A DNA stretch of 64,000 nucleotides, taken from NCBI RefSeq assembly GCF_000812945.1, contig NZ_JSYM01000001.1, forward strand, positions 248,001-312,000. Reading direction: 5' to 3'. The stretch comes from Flavobacterium sp. AED (GTDB taxonomy: Bacteria > Bacteroidota > Bacteroidia > Flavobacteriales > Flavobacteriaceae). How positions within the stretch are numbered: position 1 is the first letter of the stretch; each line of letters begins with the position of its first letter. Both the position numbers and the translations under genes were made by a program. This document shows, piece after piece, positions 35,124 through 42,311 of the stretch. Under the pieces are notes generated by a model, which saw only the letters and a program-made list of their open reading frames with translations, did no database searches and had not been told where the DNA came from.

Positions 35124-35672
35124 ATGAAAATGGAACAAGGATTGGAAGTTGCCACTTTTGCAGGCGGTTGTTTTTGGTGTACCGAAGCGGTTTTTTTAGA
35201 ATTGAATGGAGTGAATACAGTGGTTTCGGGATATATAGGCGGAGATACAATTAATCCAACCTATAAGGACATTTGTAATGGCGATACAGGTCACGCAGAG
35301 GCTATTCAAATTACTTTTGATTCCAATAAAATAAGTTTTGGGGAATTGTTGGAAATATTTTTTGCAACGCATGATCCAACTACTTTGAACCGTCAAGGAA
35401 ATGATATTGGTACTCAATACCGCAGCGAGATATTCTATAATAATGAAAATCAGAAAGATCTAGCCGAAGCATACATTGCTTTAATGACGAGAGAAAATAC
35501 GTTTGGTGAACCAATTGTTACCTTAGTTTCACCAGCTACACTATTTTATGAAGCAGAGGATTATCATCAGAATTATTACAATCAAAATAAATTGCAAGGC
35601 TATTGTAGTTATGTAATTACGCCAAAAGTCGAAAAATTGAAAAAAATATTTAAAGACAAACTCAAGAATTAA
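35124..35672 (+). CDS. msrA: Peptide-methionine (S)-S-oxide reductase
   Basis: The 182-residue protein repairs oxidised methionine. The catalytic motif GGCFWCTEAVF is at residues 14-24 (nucleophilic Cys in GCFW). The downstream HAEAIQITFDSNKI, DPTTLNRQGNDIGTQYRS and EDYHQNYY with conserved Tyr/Asp/His confirm MsrA. Recycling cysteines appear near the C terminus (LQGYCSYVI). There is no signal peptide and no MsrB fusion. The gene has a -7-like TAAATTTG upstream at 35053-35060 and a small membrane-protein gene 49 bases downstream. Confidence 0.96.
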   Translation: MKMEQGLEVATFAGGCFWCTEAVFLELNGVNTVVSGYIGGDTINPTYKDICNGDTGHAEAIQITFDSNKISFGELLEIFFATHDPTTLNRQGNDIGTQYRSEIFYNNENQKDLAEAYIALMTRENTFGEPIVTLVSPATLFYEAEDYHQNYYNQNKLQGYCSYVITPKVEKLKKIFKDKLKN

Positions 35673-35721
35673 TTGGCATTAGATTTGTATGTTTTGTAAT
35701 AAACAATTCTAAAATAGAATA

Positions 35722-36018
35722 ATGGAAAAAATACAAGTTGGCGAAACAGATAATAAAAGCAGAAATTTTTTACTGGGTTTATTATTTGACGGAATTGGGA
35801 TGTTATCGTTTACCGTTCCTTTCGTTGGAGAATTCTCTGATGTGGTTTGGGCACCCATTGCAGGATATTTAATGACAATAATGTATAAAGGAACTGTAGG
35901 TAAAGTAGGCGGAGTCGTTACTTTTTTAGAAGAAATTTTACCATTTTCAGATGTTATTCCCACATTTACCTTGACATGGATTTATAATTATTGGATAAAA
36001 AACAAAAACGCTTCATAA
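35722..36018 (+). CDS. Small two-pass membrane protein of unknown function
   Basis: The 98-residue product starts with a polar 14-residue segment, followed by a hydrophobic stretch from about residue 15 to 50 (LLFDGIGMLSFTVPFVGEFSDVVWAPIAGYL) containing two possible helices. It ends with an amphipathic helix (FTLTWIYNYW). I do not know a family for it. It follows msrA by 49 bases without a terminator between. Its own terminator is nested in its last codons. Weak coding evidence: good start context and a composition like its neighbours. Confidence 0.6.
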   Translation: MEKIQVGETDNKSRNFLLGLLFDGIGMLSFTVPFVGEFSDVVWAPIAGYLMTIMYKGTVGKVGGVVTFLEEILPFSDVIPTFTLTWIYNYWIKNKNAS

Positions 36019-36031
36019 TTGAAGCGTTTTT
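36004..36031. terminator. Terminator nested in the ends of two convergent genes
   Basis: AAAAACGCTTCA and TGAAGCGTTTTT pair perfectly around TAAT. The left arm encodes the last residues of the 98-aa gene, whose stop is in the loop, and the right end is the stop codon of the DUF6787 gene on the other strand. Confidence 0.85.
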
Positions 36032-36333
36032 TATTCTTTAAAAAGAAATCCTAATCCCATCCGTTTTAGCATTTTCTTTTCGAATGCCCAAAAGAATTTG
36101 AATTGTCCGAAAATAAATCCTATTAAGACTAAAAGTACTTGGTATAATGGAAAAATCAATAATAATCGGACGGGTGTAAACCAATGACCTAAGTCTGATT
36201 TTGTAATTCCCAACCAAAAGCAAAAAGGTTTTGATAACCAAGCTGAAGCGGAACCCGTAATTGCAAAAACAATAAATATAATTGTGAGTTGTAAATTGGT
36301 TTCAATTCCCCAACGTTTTTTTAAATCGCTCAT
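36031..36333 (-). CDS. DUF6787 family membrane protein
   Basis: The 100-residue protein has two membrane helices (residues 17-38, LTIIFIVFAITGSASAWL, and 54-76, LLLIFPLYQVLLVLIGFIFG). The second is followed by the conserved FKFFWAFEKKMLKRMG. The N-terminal KKRWGIETNLQ and this C-terminal motif are what I know as DUF6787, a Bacteroidota family of unknown function. It ends in a terminator shared with the convergent gene. A lipoprotein gene lies 32 bases upstream on the same strand and may be cotranscribed. Confidence 0.72.
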   Translation of the reverse strand: MSDLKKRWGIETNLQLTIIFIVFAITGSASAWLSKPFCFWLGITKSDLGHWFTPVRLLLIFPLYQVLLVLIGFIFGQFKFFWAFEKKMLKRMGLGFLFKE

Positions 36334-36365
36334 CTTTATTTATAATGATTACAAATATAGTGACA

Positions 36366-36800
36366 TTATCTTGAGGGAACATAACCAAAGAGTTTTTGTT
36401 TGTAGGTATTTTGAAAATAAATCATATAATTATAAATTAGATAATTAACCTCATACCCATAATTAATATTTGAATCATAACTAATTGACATTTCATAAAG
36501 ATTAGGGTCATATCGTTGTGGTTGCAAAACGCGGCTGTTCCACTCGCTAACGTACAATTGATTTTTGTTTTCTAAGTAACTTTGGGAATGATAGCCTCTT
36601 GGATAAGCTCTTGAATTAAGCCAAGTACTGAAACCTGGGTCGATTATAATTACTTCGTATTGCAGTTCATCATTGGCAATTCTAACGGTATCACTTTGCG
36701 TTGGAATTGTTTTGTCAGTTTTCGAAAAAGTAGGTTTAGAAGTTTTACAACTAAAAAGAGAAACTAAAATAATTGCTAATATGTAAATACTATTTTTCAT
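36366..36800 (-). CDS. DUF6146 family lipoprotein
   Basis: The 144-residue lipoprotein has the signal MKNSIYILAIILVSLFSC, with the lipidated cysteine at residue 18. The mature part contains the conserved blocks YEVIIIDPGFSTWLNSRAYPRGYHSQSYLENKN (residues about 48-80) and NYGYEVNYLIYNYMIYFQNTY. I recognise these as the Bacteroidota DUF6146 family. No enzymatic residues are obvious. The DUF6787 gene follows 32 bases downstream, so the two probably form a small operon. Confidence 0.75.
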   Translation of the reverse strand: MKNSIYILAIILVSLFSCKTSKPTFSKTDKTIPTQSDTVRIANDELQYEVIIIDPGFSTWLNSRAYPRGYHSQSYLENKNQLYVSEWNSRVLQPQRYDPNLYEMSISYDSNINYGYEVNYLIYNYMIYFQNTYKQKLFGYVPSR

Positions 36801-36910
36801 GATAAAAAATGAATATTAAAGTTACGAAATTAAAAGGTTAATTATTAGTGTTTTAACAAAAAAATCATCTACTAAGAGTAAATGATTTTATATGAATATT
36901 TCGATTTCTA

Positions 36911-37474
36911 TTATTTTCCAAAGAGTTTACCAAGTATGCTTCCAAGTCCGCCACCTTTTTGGGTTACTGCCGACATAGCATCGCTTATATCTACCTTACC
37001 ATCTGCATTTTGGTCTAAACCAAATTGGCCACCATATTTTGAAATAGCCTCCATAATACCAGTATTTTGCCCGCTATTACCAGAAATAGCTCCAATAATA
37101 TCAGAAATTTGAAAACTGGAATCATTCGGATCTTTGGCCTTATTGACTAAAGAACTCAATATTTGAGGGATTAAGCTTCCCGCTACTCCTGAGGCAGTTT
37201 CATTATTTATACCAAATTTTTCACCCAGACTTCCAGTAAGTTGTTCCGTTAATTTTTGAACTACAGGATTCGAACTGTCTTGCGCATTATTTCCTTGAAA
37301 TAAACCTGCAAGTTGATCAGCTCCACCTTCTGAGACTATTTTTTGTAATCCGGAAATAATAGAACTGCTAGCTTCAGTCATTACAGCTTCATTATGCTCG
37401 TTTGGAATAGCGTTATTTTTAACAACGGATTCGACACCAAACTGTTGTGCTAATTGTGTTAATTGTTCAAACAT
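36911..37474 (-). CDS. DUF937 family protein with a C-terminal EF-hand-like loop
   Basis: The 187-residue soluble protein has the small helical DUF937 domain (VSEGGADQLAGLFQGN, VAGSLIPQILSSLV), with helix repeats rich in Ala, Gly and Ser. Near its C terminus (about 151-165) DQNADGKVDISD fits the DxDxDG calcium-loop pattern D-x-N-x-D-G-x-x-D of EF-hand and dockerin loops. A glycine-rich tail follows (GGGLGSILGKLFGK). No signal peptide is present. The role of DUF937 is unknown. A promoter is proposed at 37498-37530. It is monocistronic after the serA terminator. Confidence 0.75.
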   Translation of the reverse strand: MFEQLTQLAQQFGVESVVKNNAIPNEHNEAVMTEASSSIISGLQKIVSEGGADQLAGLFQGNNAQDSSNPVVQKLTEQLTGSLGEKFGINNETASGVAGSLIPQILSSLVNKAKDPNDSSFQISDIIGAISGNSGQNTGIMEAISKYGGQFGLDQNADGKVDISDAMSAVTQKGGGLGSILGKLFGK

Positions 37475-37497
37475 GTCATTTGATTTAGATTAGAAAT

Positions 37498-37530
37498 CAA
37501 ATTTAATAAAAAAAGGGATTCATTAAACAA
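37498..37530 (-). promoter_or_regulatory. Promoter of the DUF937 gene
   Basis: On the minus strand, TTG (37528-37530) and TAAATTTG (37498-37505) are 22 bases apart, within Bacteroidota spacing. The TTG lies in the loop of the serA terminator, so terminator and promoter overlap. Confidence 0.5.
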
Positions 37531-37549
37531 TGTTAATGAATCCCTTTTT
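37510..37549 (-). terminator. Terminator of serA
   Basis: AAAAAGGGATTCATTAA and TTAATGAATCCCTTTTT are 17-nt complementary arms around ACAATG, with a T tail on both strands. It lies 20 bases after the serA stop. Confidence 0.85.
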
Positions 37550-37568
37550 ACTATTTAATGCAAAAAAA

Positions 37569-38519
37569 CTAGCCTAATATGCTAATAATTTGTGAAGCTA
37601 ATTCAGTACCAATTCTATCTTGTGCTTCTCCTGTTGCAGCTCCAATATGTGGAGTCATTGAGATTTTATGATTCATCAAAATAGTCATTTCAGGAGTTGG
37701 TTCGTTTTCAAAAACATCCAATCCAGCGAACAATACTTTTCCGCTGTCTAATGCTTTTACTAATGCAACTTCATCGATAACACCACCACGAGCACAGTTT
37801 ACAATACCTACACCGTCTTTCATAATAGCCAATTCTTTCTCTCCAATGATGTAACCATCTTGAGCAGGAACGTGTAATGTTATGAAATCAGCTTCTTTGA
37901 ATAAAGATTCCAATGATTGAGAAACGATAGTTGTTGTGATAGATTGACCATCAAAAAATTCAACTTTAACGTCAACTTGTGGGATAAACATATCTGCAGC
38001 AATCACTTTCATGCCTAAACCTAATGCCATTTTAGCAGTAGCTTGACCAATACGTCCAATTCCTACAACACCAAGAGTTTTTCCTCTTAATTCGATTCCG
38101 TTTGCATATGCTTTTTTCAAACCTTCAAAGTTTGTATCTCCTTCAAGAGGCATATTTCTGTTAGAATCATGTAAAAAACGTACACCAGAAAATAAATGTG
38201 CAAAAACCAATTCTGCAACTGATTCTGATGAAGATGCTGGAGTGTTGATTACATGAATTCCTTTGCTTTTAGCATAGTCCACATCAATATTATCCATACC
38301 TACACCACCACGACCAATAATTTTTAATCCTGGGCAAGCATCTATAATGTCTTTACGAACTTTGGTAGCACTACGCACCAAAACAACGCTCACATTGTTT
38401 TCATTTACAAAGTTAGCCACTTGTTCTTGTGCTACTTTTGTAGTTATAACTTCAAATCCACCTTTTTCTAAAGCTAGAATTCCACTTTTAGAAATTCCGT
38501 CATTGGCTAATACTTTCAT
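37569..38519 (-). CDS. serA: D-3-phosphoglycerate dehydrogenase (short form)
   Basis: The 316-residue D-2-hydroxyacid dehydrogenase has VGIGRIGQATAKMALGLG (NAD-binding Gly-rich loop, residues about 150-168). It also has the catalytic Arg in CARGGVIDE, the Glu in VFENEPTP, and the His in TPHIGAATGEAQDRIG. GRGGVGMDNIDVDYAKSKGI is typical of phosphoglycerate dehydrogenase. It lacks the C-terminal ACT domain of the long form, so no serine feedback site is expected. Phosphoglycerate is the probable substrate because serC follows upstream on the same strand, separated by 189 bases that hold repeat elements. Confidence 0.9.
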   Translation of the reverse strand: MKVLANDGISKSGILALEKGGFEVITTKVAQEQVANFVNENNVSVVLVRSATKVRKDIIDACPGLKIIGRGGVGMDNIDVDYAKSKGIHVINTPASSSESVAELVFAHLFSGVRFLHDSNRNMPLEGDTNFEGLKKAYANGIELRGKTLGVVGIGRIGQATAKMALGLGMKVIAADMFIPQVDVKVEFFDGQSITTTIVSQSLESLFKEADFITLHVPAQDGYIIGEKELAIMKDGVGIVNCARGGVIDEVALVKALDSGKVLFAGLDVFENEPTPEMTILMNHKISMTPHIGAATGEAQDRIGTELASQIISILG

Positions 38520-38521
38520 TT

Positions 38522-38556
38522 TTTATGTCATTGCGAGGAATGAAACAATCCCATCC
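38522..38556. repeat. TGTCATTGCGAGGAATGAAACAATCC-type dispersed repeat fragment
   Basis: The core TGTCATTGCGAGGAATG is followed by AAACAATCCC immediately upstream of serA. This is the widespread GTCATTGCGAGGAA...GCAATC motif that I know from Bacteroidota intergenic regions. Only this copy is obvious in the window. Confidence 0.5.
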
Positions 38557-38587
38557 TCATATTTAATTTATTATTTTATTTTTCTGG

Positions 38588-38670
38588 AGCTATTTCCCGC
38601 TTTCCATTGCAATCTTTTATGTTTTTAAAGAAAAAACATAAAAGGATTTCCATTTCAATCGGGGCTAGGT
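38588..38670. repeat. Interspersed hairpin repeat, copy 1
   Basis: GCAATCTTTTATGTTTTT, AAAG, AAAAACATAAAAGGATTTCC form a 13-bp hairpin (arms 38614-38626 and 38632-38644), flanked by GGAGCTATTTCCCGC and CAATCGGGGCTAGG. The reverse complement of the element at 59371-59460 matches it, so this is one family. Confidence 0.65.
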
Positions 38671-38708
38671 ATCCAGAATTCAATTGGCATTTTTTGCGAA
38701 ACTGAAAA

Positions 38709-39779
38709 CTAAACTTTAGCTTCCAATGCTGCCATTACATCAACCAATACTTGAACGCTTTCTAATGGAAGCGCATTGTACATAGAAGCTCTGTAACCAC
38801 CTACTGAACGGTGTCCAGGTAATCCAGAGATTCCCGCAGCTTTCCACATTGCATCAAATGTTTCTGCATGAGAAGCATCATTCAATAAGAAAGTGGCATT
38901 CATGTTAGAACGATCTTCAATAGCAGCAGCTCCTTTGAATAATGGGTTTCTGTCAATTTCTCCATAAAGTAATGCAGCTTTAGCATTATTTATTTTTTCA
39001 ATTGCAGCAACACCTCCTAGGTTTTTCAACCATTGTAATGTCAATAAAGATGCGTAAACAGGGAAAACAGGTGGAGTATTATACATACTTTCTGCTTTGA
39101 TATGTTTAGTATAATCCAACATGCTTGGGATTATTCTGCTATTTTTACCTAAAATTTCCTCTTTCACAACAACCAAAGTAGTTCCTGCTGGACCCATATT
39201 TTTTTGAGCTCCTGCATAAATCAAATCAAATTTTGAAAAATCCAATTCTCTTGAAAATATATCAGAACTCATATCACATACAATTGGCATATCAAGTGAT
39301 GGGAATTCCTTCATTTGTGTACCAAAAATAGTGTTGTTACTGGTGCAATGGAAATAATCAGCATCTGAAGGTACAGTGTATCCTTTTGGAATATGATTGT
39401 AATTTTCTTCTTTTGATGAAGCGACAATGACAGTATCACCAAAAAGTTTGGCTTCTTTTATAGCTGCTGATGCCCATGTTCCTGAATCAAGATAAGCAGA
39501 TTTCCCACCTTCTTTCATCAAGTTATAAGGAGCCATAATAAATTCTAAACTAGCTCCGCCAGCAAGAAATAAAGCTTGATATCCTTTGCCTTCAAGGCCT
39601 AAAAGTTCAATAACAAGAGCTCTTGCTTCATCCATAACGGCAACGAAGTCTTTGCTTCTGTGCGAAATTTCTAAAATGGATAAACCAGAATTGTTGAAAT
39701 TTAAAATAGCTTGAGCTGATTTTTCAAAAACTTCTTGTGGTAAAATACAAGGTCCTGCGCTGTAGTTGTGTTTTTTCAT
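38709..39779 (-). CDS. serC: Phosphoserine aminotransferase
   Basis: From the ATG at 39779 the protein is 356 residues; a longer frame to 39812 would add a non-family extension. The start MKKHNYSAGPCILP is diagnostic of SerC. AGAQKNMGPAG holds the PLP lysine, NNTIFGTQ and SSDIFSRELDFSKFDLIYAG are conserved, and the C-terminal SGLPGHRSVGGYRASMYNALP matches. It makes phosphoserine (or phosphohydroxythreonine for vitamin B6). The LuxC-like reductase lies upstream with a 93-base gap. Together with serA, this strand carries serine synthesis without serB. Confidence 0.95.
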   Translation of the reverse strand: MKKHNYSAGPCILPQEVFEKSAQAILNFNNSGLSILEISHRSKDFVAVMDEARALVIELLGLEGKGYQALFLAGGASLEFIMAPYNLMKEGGKSAYLDSGTWASAAIKEAKLFGDTVIVASSKEENYNHIPKGYTVPSDADYFHCTSNNTIFGTQMKEFPSLDMPIVCDMSSDIFSRELDFSKFDLIYAGAQKNMGPAGTTLVVVKEEILGKNSRIIPSMLDYTKHIKAESMYNTPPVFPVYASLLTLQWLKNLGGVAAIEKINNAKAALLYGEIDRNPLFKGAAAIEDRSNMNATFLLNDASHAETFDAMWKAAGISGLPGHRSVGGYRASMYNALPLESVQVLVDVMAALEAKV

Positions 39780-39872
39780 GGTGTAGTTTAAGTCCAAAAA
39801 ATTAAAGTGCAAATTTCGGTAATAGGAGTTTAAAAAGCGTTAAATAATTCGAAAAAATTAAACAATTTTAGA

Positions 39873-40931
39873 CTATATTGTTAACAAAAACGAAATAGTA
39901 TCCACGTTATCTGCGTAATTCCATAATTTAGGTTTTTGGGTTTGTCCAAAATCAATGCTGTTTTCTATGATGTTATCACTTACAATACACTGAATTTGCT
40001 CACTTTCAGATTGTAATCGTATTTGTAAATCAGTGATGTCATCGTAAAATTCATAAAACACACTAGAAATTGGGGAGGCATGGCTTTTATCTTCTTTTAT
40101 GGTCAAAAATCCATTATCCAATAATTTAAAATTACTCATCAGGAAAACGGCTTTGTTGTAATCATAATTGTTAGCATATTTTTCATAATGAATAACATCC
40201 TGATACTCAAATATGGCTTCAAAAAAACCATCGAAAATATACCCTTTTGGAACAAAAATTTTAGAGACATTGCGACATCCTAAACCAAAATATCTAAAAA
40301 TATCTTCACCTAAAGCGCTTAATTGTTCTTTGGTTTCTTTTCCATTCAAAACAGCAATTGAATTCCTGCTTTTTCGTATTATGGAAGGTTTGTCTTTAAA
40401 GTAATATTCAAAATAGCGAGCGGTATTATTACTTCCAGTTGCTATTACGGCATCAAAATTTTCTAGTTTTCCTTCAACAAAAGTTATTCTATTAGCCAAT
40501 TCAGAATCAACGGATACGATGTATTTAGCTAAAAAAGGTAATAAATGTTGGTCATTTGAGGATGTTTTTATCAATACATTATGCCCAGTGATTAAAACCG
40601 ACAAGAAATCATGAAACCCAACCAGCGGAATATTTCCGGCAAGAATTAAGGCGATATTTTTAGGTTCGTTTATTTGAAAATTATAAGCAGAGAGCCATTG
40701 ATTTAAATTTTCTTCAGTTAGTGCTTCTGCCCAAGATTGAATAGAAAAATAAACTTGTTCAGGCGTATACCATCCATTATGCGATTGTGATAATGTGATC
40801 AATTTGATAAAATCATCAAAAAATAAATCGTTATGTAAAACAGTAGGATTGATAGAAGAATTATCCTCGGAAAATTGACTTAAAAATTTTCCTAATTCAA
40901 TAAAACTTCTTTTTTTTTCGTTTTGTAACAT
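39873..40931 (-). CDS. LuxC-like acyl-CoA reductase
   Basis: The 352-residue protein is an aldehyde-dehydrogenase-fold relative of LuxC-type acyl-CoA reductase. SWAEALTEENLNQWL and GHNVLIKTSSNDQHLLPF are conserved in the Bacteroidota form, GSNNTARYFEYYF is the NADPH loop, and GLGCRNVSKIFVPKG carries the catalytic cysteine (about residue 217). It would reduce an acyl-CoA to an aldehyde; no alcohol or lipid partner is adjacent. Its position next to serC and opposite ferredoxin is conserved-looking. It has a promoter overlapping that of the ferredoxin gene (40939-41003). Confidence 0.82.
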   Translation of the reverse strand: MLQNEKKRSFIELGKFLSQFSEDNSSINPTVLHNDLFFDDFIKLITLSQSHNGWYTPEQVYFSIQSWAEALTEENLNQWLSAYNFQINEPKNIALILAGNIPLVGFHDFLSVLITGHNVLIKTSSNDQHLLPFLAKYIVSVDSELANRITFVEGKLENFDAVIATGSNNTARYFEYYFKDKPSIIRKSRNSIAVLNGKETKEQLSALGEDIFRYFGLGCRNVSKIFVPKGYIFDGFFEAIFEYQDVIHYEKYANNYDYNKAVFLMSNFKLLDNGFLTIKEDKSHASPISSVFYEFYDDITDLQIRLQSESEQIQCIVSDNIIENSIDFGQTQKPKLWNYADNVDTISFLLTI

Positions 40932-40938
40932 AAGTAAC

Positions 40939-40969
40939 TTGTATATGAATAGTTTTGATTGTAATTTTG
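40939..40969 (+). promoter_or_regulatory. Promoter of the ferredoxin gene
   Basis: TTG at 40939-40941 and TAATTTTG at 40962-40969 are 20 bases apart, matching the Bacteroidota consensus. A leader of about 90 bases would precede the ferredoxin ATG. Confidence 0.6.
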
Positions 40970-40971
40970 CA

Positions 40972-41003
40972 CAAAAATAAGCTATAATAAGTTATAAGTC
41001 AAA
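40972..41003 (-). promoter_or_regulatory. Promoter of the LuxC-like reductase gene
   Basis: On the minus strand, TTTG (41000-41003) and TATTTTTG (40972-40979) are 20 bases apart. The -7 box is directly abutted by the ferredoxin -7 box with only 2 bases between, so the two polymerases cannot bind at once. Confidence 0.6.
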
Positions 41004-41043
41004 AGAGAAAAAATCTTAAGTTGTTTTATCTCAATAGGCATAG

Positions 41044-41418
<375 letters not shown>

Positions 41419-41430
41419 TGTGTAAATTCA

Positions 41431-41480
41431 ATAACATAAAAAAAATCCTGAGTTAGTTCTCAGGATTTTTTTTATGTTAT
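41431..41480. terminator. Very strong bidirectional terminator (22-bp perfect stem)
   Basis: The arms at 41431-41452 and 41459-41480 (core TCCTGAG/CTCAGGA with A8 and T8 and flanking ATAACAT/ATGTTAT) are perfectly complementary around a 6-nt loop. The right arm contains the stop codon of the convergent methyltransferase gene. Confidence 0.9.
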
Positions 41481-42217
41481 TTTTTTCTTGCTACAATTAC
41501 ATATGTATCGTAAGCATACGTTTTTCTGTCAATTGTTTTGATGATTTCAAAATCATTTAAATATAAAAATAATTGTATCTCATTTAAGGTAAATACACGC
41601 AATGTAGAAAAATCGTCTGCAATTATTTCTTTTTCACCATTTTTTAAAGTGTAGTATTGTGCAGTCCACTCCAGCATAAAATTTTCTGAGGAAGTTGTTT
41701 TCCAATTACTGTTTCTATAATACAGTATTCCATCATATTCCGCTTTGTGAATTATAACTTTATTTTCTGTAGTAAAAGGAATAAAGCGATTAGCGTCTAT
41801 AAAGTCAAAAATGAGAATTCCATTTTCTGTTAAATTTTTGTAAATGGATTCAAAAGTGCTGTTTACGTCTTCATTTGTAATCAAATAACTAGTGGAACGC
41901 CCCGTAATTAGTATTGAATCAACGGGCTTTTCAAGTTCAAATTGTCTCATGTCACCGTGAATGAAAGTACAGCTCTTATTTCTTTCCTTGGCGATAGCTA
42001 TCATACTTTGGCTATAATCCAGGCCAATATATTCTTGATTATTTTGCTGAAATCTTTTGGCTAGGTTACCGGTACCACTACCAACTTCTAGTATGGATGT
42101 GCAGTTATTTTCTTTAATTAAATGGTTGTAGAATTGGTATTCTTCATCATAATCAATGAAGGTTTGGTACATGGCATCAAAAATTGCAGCCATTTTTCCG
42201 TCATAAAGATTTGTCAT
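41477..42217 (-). CDS. Class I SAM-dependent methyltransferase
   Basis: The 246-residue enzyme has the SAM-binding motif ILEVGSGTGNLAKRF (residues about 40-54) and the acidic motif II YIGLDYSQSMIAIAKE. The later FIHGDMRQFELEKPVDSILITG matches motifs III-IV. The substrate is unknown; the family includes small-molecule and quinone methyltransferases. It is monocistronic: its stop is buried in the terminator shared with the ferredoxin gene. The upstream TonB-receptor gene is on the same strand, separated by a hairpin terminator. Confidence 0.8.
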   Translation of the reverse strand: MTNLYDGKMAAIFDAMYQTFIDYDEEYQFYNHLIKENNCTSILEVGSGTGNLAKRFQQNNQEYIGLDYSQSMIAIAKERNKSCTFIHGDMRQFELEKPVDSILITGRSTSYLITNEDVNSTFESIYKNLTENGILIFDFIDANRFIPFTTENKVIIHKAEYDGILYYRNSNWKTTSSENFMLEWTAQYYTLKNGEKEIIADDFSTLRVFTLNEIQLFLYLNDFEIIKTIDRKTYAYDTYVIVARKK

Positions 42218-42262
42218 GATAGTTGTAATAAAGTACTAAATTTAGGAAAAATAAACGAAATA

Positions 42263-42293
42263 AAAAAAGGGCTATCTTTCGACAGCCCTTTTA
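42263..42293 (-). terminator. Terminator of the TonB-dependent receptor gene
   Basis: AAAAGGGCT and AGCCCTTTT pair around a 10-nt loop. The A-run upstream (42262-42268) is the T tail on the minus strand. Confidence 0.7.
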
Positions 42294-42311
42294 AGTTATT
42301 CAAGAATCAAA

